Source: Flavobacterium cupriresistens
Lineage (GTDB): Bacteria; Bacteroidota; Bacteroidia; Flavobacteriales; Flavobacteriaceae
Reading direction: 5' to 3'
Length of the DNA: 64,000 nt
NCBI RefSeq assembly: GCF_020911925.1
Contig: NZ_CP087134.1
Span: 4,588,001 to 4,652,000, forward strand
Part shown: one piece after another, positions 63,201 to 64,000 of the stretch
Layout of the letters: each line of letters opens with the position of its first letter
Position numbering within the stretch: position 1 is the stretch's first letter
Program-made: the position numbers and the translations under genes
Notes under the pieces: generated by a model
Database searches by the model: none
Seen by the model: the letters and a program-made list of their open reading frames with translations, nothing else
What the model was told of the DNA's origin: nothing

Positions 63201-64000
63201 AAGGTAGCCACTCCCTGTAAGTTTGCTTCCCAATACGATAATTCCGATTCTAAAGCAGCTTCATTAAGATACTTTCTTTGCCAGATTGCATAATCCGAAT
63301 ATTGTAAAACCAGCTCCGGAAGAACCGCAGCTCTTCCCGATTGCAAGGCATTGTAGATCTCCATAAATTCATTGACCAAAATACCTCCTGACCAACCATC
63401 GCTGGCAATGTGATGAAATACACAAGTCAATACATAGTTCTGATTCCCTAAATCAAACAGACCACTTCTTAACTTATAATCTTTTGACAAATCAAAAGGA
63501 ATCTTTAAATACTCCTGCAGATTGTTATCTAATACACCTTTATTTGTTGTTTCAAATTGATCCAGTCTCCAATCCTCAGGACTAATAACTTCCTGATAAC
63601 CTAGACCGTCCTCTGACAACAAAATGGTACGAAGTACCTCATGGCGTGAAACTATAACTTGTAATGTTTGTTCCAGTATCGACACATTTAATTCCCCTTC
63701 CAAACGTAACGCAATAGGGATATGGTATTCTGTACTACCTTGTAATTGATCTAAAAACCACAAACGTTCCTGGCTGAAAGACAATGGGATTCGCTCCGGA
63801 CGATCTTCAACAACAATAACCGGAAGTAATACTCCCTTTGATTGAGCCGACACATGAGTTCCTAAAGCTGATATGGTTGTATATTGAAATACTTCTCTGA
63901 TTGACAATTCAATAGATAATTCTTTACGTATCATTGACACCAATCGGGTAGCCAGTAAACTATGACCGCCCAATTCGAAGAAATTATCATAAACACTTAC
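51023..64000 (-). CDS. NRPS gene 1: C-terminal part of a multimodular synthetase, X-Val-Val-Thr predicted, truncated at right edge
   Basis: The frame is open from the right edge (first visible residues VSVYDNFFELGGHS, inside a carrier protein) to TAG at 51023-51025, 4325 codons. Any apparent start at 63973 is internal, because the frame continues through 64000. It holds one carrier protein remnant and four full modules, with PCP Ser at residues 14, 1060, 2138, 3216 and 4269 counted from the edge. C domains run LCL, dual, dual, LCL. The protein ends in NDTINYSVNINI without a thioesterase and should dock onto the TubC-like start of gene 2, whose ATG is 15 bases downstream. The two Val modules form a tandem repeat with an exact 1078-residue period. 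Confidence 0.96.
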   Translation of the reverse strand, partial: VSVYDNFFELGGHSLLATRLVSMIRKELSIELSIREVFQYTTISALGTHVSAQSKGVLLPVIVVEDRPERIPLSFSQERLWFLDQLQGSTEYHIPIALRLEGELNVSILEQTLQVIVSRHEVLRTILLSEDGLGYQEVISPEDWRLDQFETTNKGVLDNNLQEYLKIPFDLSKDYKLRSGLFDLGNQNYVLTCVFHHIASDGWSGGILVNEFMEIYNALQSGRAAVLPELVLQYSDYAIWQRKYLNEAALESELSYWEANLQGVATLSLPTDYARPSVQSTAGSNVSLVLDKELGDSLKSLCQKEGVTLFMLLLSAFKVLLSRYSGQDDICVGTPIANRTQSELEGVIGFFVNTLALRSDLGDNPSFRELLSRVKETTLGSYDHQLVPFEKVVGRVVTTRDRNTTPLFQVMFVLQNTPEGSGELALENVALSNYEFNTVTSQFDLTLNVSEVANCIALDLVYCTDLFDKATIDRMLMHYQELLVAVISDSTQPINSLSILTLQEEQQLLDIFNNTTAEYPKDKTLVDLFEEQVKKTPDAIAVVFEGEELSYKEVNEKSNQLGFYLREQGVEPDALVGICLERSLEMLVGILGILKSGAAYVPIDPDYPSDRIVYMLNDTGIKLMVSSEKCHKVLKNPVGINVLLLDRDWDLISGYAKENLSVEVAPGDLAYVIYTSGSTGRPKGVMIEHTNVVNLIFSQINTFSIDSSDVVLQFSNFVFDASVEQIFMALCSGSKLVLINKETILDTENLLDFIDSQNVTHFHTTPSMLSTLAVRTDLKSLRRVVVGGETCSKDLMEDWNKGYAFYNEYGPTETTVTSTISFYNKGSFASKEISIGQPIGNTGIYILNTSLDLVPIGVIGELCIGGSGVARGYLNQDELTQEKFITNPFVKGDRIYRTGDLVRWQADGNIEYIGRKDDQVKIRGYRIELGEIENVLSSLEAVIQCCVLAKEDASGNKRLVAYVVSEDKLDKTALQDQLKLSLPEYMVPMIWVELDKMPLTSNGKLDRKALPNPDSSDLSTQEYVAPRTETEEQLVAIWQNLLGIEKVGVYDNFFELGGHSLLAVQLISRLQKLDFHIRVKDIFAGPTIALMSEKLSSLSLVYRVPANGITVDSDVVTPAMVPLADLSQSDLDFIIDTVRGGITNIADIYPLSPLQEGIHFHHLMSDPKEGDPYVLPSLLSFSDQSKRDSFIEALQFVVNRHDVLRTSILSSGLPRAVQVVLREAPLWVEHLELDHSKAVLPQLELLIAPGGYWMDVTKAPLLQLKSADDTQNSCYYLIVYQHHLIIDHVGMEKIISEITMYLSGNIASLGVPVLYRDFIGHTLHAQSVNDGASYFKSLFGAIEEPTYPFDLSNVLGGGRNIEDSEVKLSESFSIELRATCVRFGMTPAVLFHAAYGLVVARCSNKDYAVFGSLFSGRLQGALGAADSLGLFINTLPVLLELKGSTSEYVNQVKGLLQDLLSYEQTPLSHIQDWSGIGNDKAFFSALLNYRHSAHVLTEQDETGEFDSGITVVGGQERTNYPFTLSVDDHGDDFSLTAQIDQSIGAKRILIYMENALTELLEGLKREELHINALSVLSKEESDQLLDVFNNTAVEYPKDKTILALFEEQVKNTPDAIAVVYEGEELSYKELNEKSNQLGHYLREQGAQSDTFIGICVERSLEMMVGILGILKSGSVYVPIDPDYPSDRIAYMVDDAGMKLVLSSTASHKVLEEYTAINVVLLDTDWDAISGYSTENLGIGVTPDDLAYVIYTSGSTGRPKGVMVTHGNIVSLSKSCDYISLNSETVWLSTGSISFDATTIEFWGTLLNGGQLIVASINTLLNSVSLKELLIERKVNTLWMTASWFHQVVESDLSLFEPLDYLIVGGDVVLFNYTNKLKELYPKLKVVNGYGPTENTTFSTTYTIDNITNKNLPIGKPINNSVAYILDANLNLVPIGVIGELCVGGSGVARGYLNQVELTQEKFITNPFVKGDRIYRTGDLVRWLADGNIEYIGRKDDQVKIRGYRIELGEIENVLSSLEAVIQCCVLAKEDASGNKRLVAYVVSENKLDRTALQEQLKLSLPEYMVPMIWVGLDKMPLTSNGKLDKKALPNPDNSDLSTQEYVAPRTETEEQLAAIWQNLLGIEKVGVYDNFFELGGHSLLAVQLISRLQKLDFHIRVKDIFAGPTIALMIEKLSSLSLVYRVPSNGITVDSDVIIPAMVPLADLSQSDLDSIMATVRGGITNIADIYPLSPLQEGIHFHHLMSDPKEGDPYVLPSLLSFTDQSKRDSFIEALQFVVNRHDVLRTSILSSGLPRAVQVVLREAPLWVEHLELDHSKAVLPQLELLIAPGGYWMDVTKAPLLQLKSADDTQNSCYYLIVYQHHLIIDHVGMEKIISEITMYLSGNIASLGVPVLYRDFIGHTLHAQSVNDGASYFKTLFGAIEEPTYPFGLSNVLGGGRNIEDSEVKLSESFSIELRATCVRFGMTPAVLFHAAYGLVVARCSNKDYAVFGSLFSGRLQGALGAADSLGLFINTLPVLLELKGSTSEYVNQVKGLLQDLLSYEQTPLSHIQDWSGIGNDKAFFSALLNYRHSAHVLTEQDETGEFDSGITVVGGQERTNYPFTLSVDDHGDDFSLTAQIDQSIGAKRILIYMENALTELLEGLKREELHINALSVLSKEESDQLLNVFNNTAVEYPKDKTILALFEEQVKNTPDAIAVVYEGEELSYKELNEKSNQLGHYLREQGAQSDTFIGICVERSLEMMVGILGILKSGSVYVPIDPDYPSDRIAYMIDDAGMKLVLSSATSHKVLEEYTAINVVLLDTDWDSISGYSTENPGIEVTPDDLAYVIYTSGSTGRPKGVMVTHGNIVSLSKSCDYLSLNSETVWLSTGSISFDATTIEFWGTLLNGGQLIVASINTLLNSVSLKELLIERKVNTLWMTASWFHQVVESDLSLFEPLDYLIVGGDVVLFNYTNKLKELYPNLKVVNGYGPTENTTFSTTYTIDNITNKNLPIGKPINNSVAYILDANLNLVPIGVIGELCVGGSGVARGYLNQDELTQEKFITNPFVKGDRIYRTGDLVCWLADGNIEYIGRKDDQVKIRGYRIELGEIENVLSSLEVVIQCCVLAKEDAGGNKRLVAYVVSESKLDKTALQDQLKLSLPEYMVPMIWVELDQMPLTSNGKLDKKALPNPDNSDLSTEEYVAPRTETEQQLAVIWQNLLGIEKVGVYDNFFELGGHSLLATRLASMIRKELSIEIAIREVFEYTTIAALGDHISVQSEGVVLPAIVMEERPKRIPLSFSQERLWFLDQLQGSTEYHIPVVLRLEGELEVSILEQTLQTIVLRHEVLRTVLLSEEGVGYQEVISPTDWMLDQVKIRDRSLLESTVKTYLMSSFDLSKDYKLRGCLYDLGNREYVLACVFHHIASDGWSEGILVREFMELYSALKSGRATVLPELTLQYSDYAIWQRKYLEGAVLESQLAYWQEKLQGVATLSLPTDYARPSVQSTAGSNVSFTLSKEISESLRALCQKEGVTLFMLLLSVFKVLLSRYSGQDDICVGTPIANRTQSELEGMIGFFVNTLALRSDLGDNPSFSELLVRVKETTLDGYDHQLASFEKVVDRVASIRDMSITPLFQVMFVLQNTPEDSGELTLENITLTSYEFDAVTSQFDLTLNVAEESNGIALNMNYCTALFDKTTIDRMVVHYQELLVAIISDSTQPISSLSMLTLEEEHQLLDIFNTTAVEYPKDKTIVALFEEQVKNTPDAIAVVYEGAKLSYKELNEKSNQLGSYLREQGVQPDTLVGICVERGLEMLVGILGILKSGGAYVPIDPDYPEDRIAYMVGDAGINLVLSSAASHKVLEKYTNLNLVLLDTDWNKISNYSTENLSVVVAPDHLAYVIYTSGSTGNPKGVLITHSNVVRLFKNESCLFDFGTHDVWTLFHSFCFDFSVWEMYGALLHGGRLVVVPKAVTKDAISFKELLISEGVTVLNQTPGSFYALQEAFLSESFDHAIRYVIFGGEALNPVYLQNWKALYPSCKMINMYGITETTVHVTYKELTSSDMLSSVSAIGSAIPTLGCYILDANLNLVPVGVIGELCVGGAGVARGYLNREELTQEKFITNPFVAGDRLYRSGDLGRWLADGSIEYIGRKDNQVKIRGYRIELGEIENALSLLESVTQCCVLAKEDVSGNKRLVGYVVLEGSLNKEVLQEQLKLSLPEYMVPMIWVELDQMPLTSNGKLDKKALPDPDNSQLSSKEYVEPRTDTERQLVEIWQNLLGIEKVGIYDNFFELGGHSLLVTRLISIIRDELAIEVSIRNVFKFKTAEELASYIDYKIRIAENDTINYSVNINI
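51183..52438. repeat. 1256-bp identical block, copy 2 (3' end of gene 1)
   Basis: Partner of 31743-32998. Silent sites are also identical, so the copies were made or converted very recently. Confidence 0.93.
54218..57451 (-). other. Gene 1 third complete module: C(dual E/C)-A(Val)-PCP
   Basis: PCP Ser 3216, pocket DAIWIGGTFK, Val. The carrier protein end is of the LATRL type and is followed by an LCL C domain, so L-Val. The motif after TGDL reads VCWLADG where the other modules have [VAG]RWLADG, an Arg to Cys change at codon 54824-54826. Confidence 0.83.
57452..60685 (-). other. Gene 1 second complete module: C(dual E/C)-A(Val)-PCP
   Basis: PCP Ser 2138. Pocket DAIWIGGTFK (FDATTIE, TLWMTAS, LIVGG, NGYGPTENTTF), one residue from the Val code DAFWIGGTFK. 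Another dual C domain follows, so D-Val is predicted. First unit of the tandem repeat. Confidence 0.83.
60686..63823 (-). other. Gene 1 first complete module: C(LCL)-A(unassigned, DAEHVGEVTK)-PCP
   Basis: PCP Ser 1060. The pocket reads DAEHVGEVTK (FDASVEQ, FHTTPS, VVVGG, YNEYGPTETTVT), differing from gene 3 module 7 only by Glu for Lys at the seventh position. Substrate not assigned; a polar or basic residue is possible. A dual C domain follows, so a D residue is predicted. Confidence 0.76.
63824..64000 (-). other. Gene 1: C-terminal half of a carrier protein from an upstream module
   Basis: Residues 1-59 counted from the edge, with the phosphopantetheine Ser at 14 (codon 63959-63961). The next C domain is LCL, so the residue carried here stays L. 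Its A domain lies outside the window. Confidence 0.88.

Noticed and set aside
63971..63973. Possible TTG start of gene 1 just before GGHSLL
   Set aside because: The frame stays open to 64000 with carrier-protein sequence, and the codon lies inside a PCP motif, so it is internal.
1..64000. Identification with kahalalide-type or tolaasin-type peptides
   Set aside because: Orn, D residues and chain length are reminiscent, but the predicted monomer order does not match either as I remember them.

Overview
The window is almost entirely part of one very large non-ribosomal peptide synthetase (NRPS) locus, all on the minus strand, so transcription runs from position 64000 towards position 1. In reading order it holds: NRPS 'gene 1' (51023-64000, 5' end beyond the right edge), NRPS 'gene 2' (31583-51007, 6474 aa), a 1.3-kb spacer with a terminator and a decayed NRPS fragment (30263-31582), NRPS 'gene 3' (1388-30262, 9624 aa), and the first 453 codons of NRPS 'gene 4' (1-1359, continuing off the left edge). 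There are no tRNAs, rRNAs, CRISPR arrays, IS elements or non-NRPS genes that I can support.

Reading the adenylation (A) domain pockets by hand against the GrsA-based ten-residue code gives 19 complete C-A-PCP modules. Gene 1 (visible part): unknown (DAEHVGEVTK), Val, Val, Thr. Gene 2: Thr, Gly, Ser, Val, Gly, Thr. Gene 3: Thr, Orn, Leu, Ser, Orn, Val-like, unknown (DAEHVGKVTK), Ile-like, unknown (DIWQLTADDK). There are no separate epimerization domains. Instead seven condensation (C) domains have the sequence style of dual epimerization/condensation domains, which would make the residue before each of them D-configured. The inferred partial product, N to C, is ...D-X, D-Val, Val, Thr | D-Thr, Gly, Ser (possibly dehydrated), D-Val, Gly, Thr | D-Thr, D-Orn, D-Leu, Ser, Orn, Val, X, Ile, X'... 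No starter module, thioesterase, MbtH protein, tailoring enzyme or exporter is visible, so both ends of the assembly line lie outside the window. Genes 2, 3 and 4 begin with a TubC-like docking domain, and genes 1, 2 and 3 end in short tails with an I-x-[IL] terminus, which fits subunit-to-subunit docking.

The locus shows much recent internal recombination: two gene 3'-ends that match over 1256 bp with no mismatch seen, a tandem Val module with an exact 3234-bp period, a duplicated multi-module block inside gene 2, and two almost identical Orn A domains inside gene 3. Two places break this uniformity. One is a divergent, AT-richer C domain with an unusual GGDSI carrier protein after the Ser module of gene 2. 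The other is the stop- and frameshift-riddled relic of an NRPS 3' end just upstream of gene 3.

The organism looks like a member of the Bacteroidota, probably a flavobacterium. The DNA is AT-rich, the genes start on ATG after AT-rich leaders without a Shine-Dalgarno sequence, and spacers between coupled genes are very short. This assignment is an inference.
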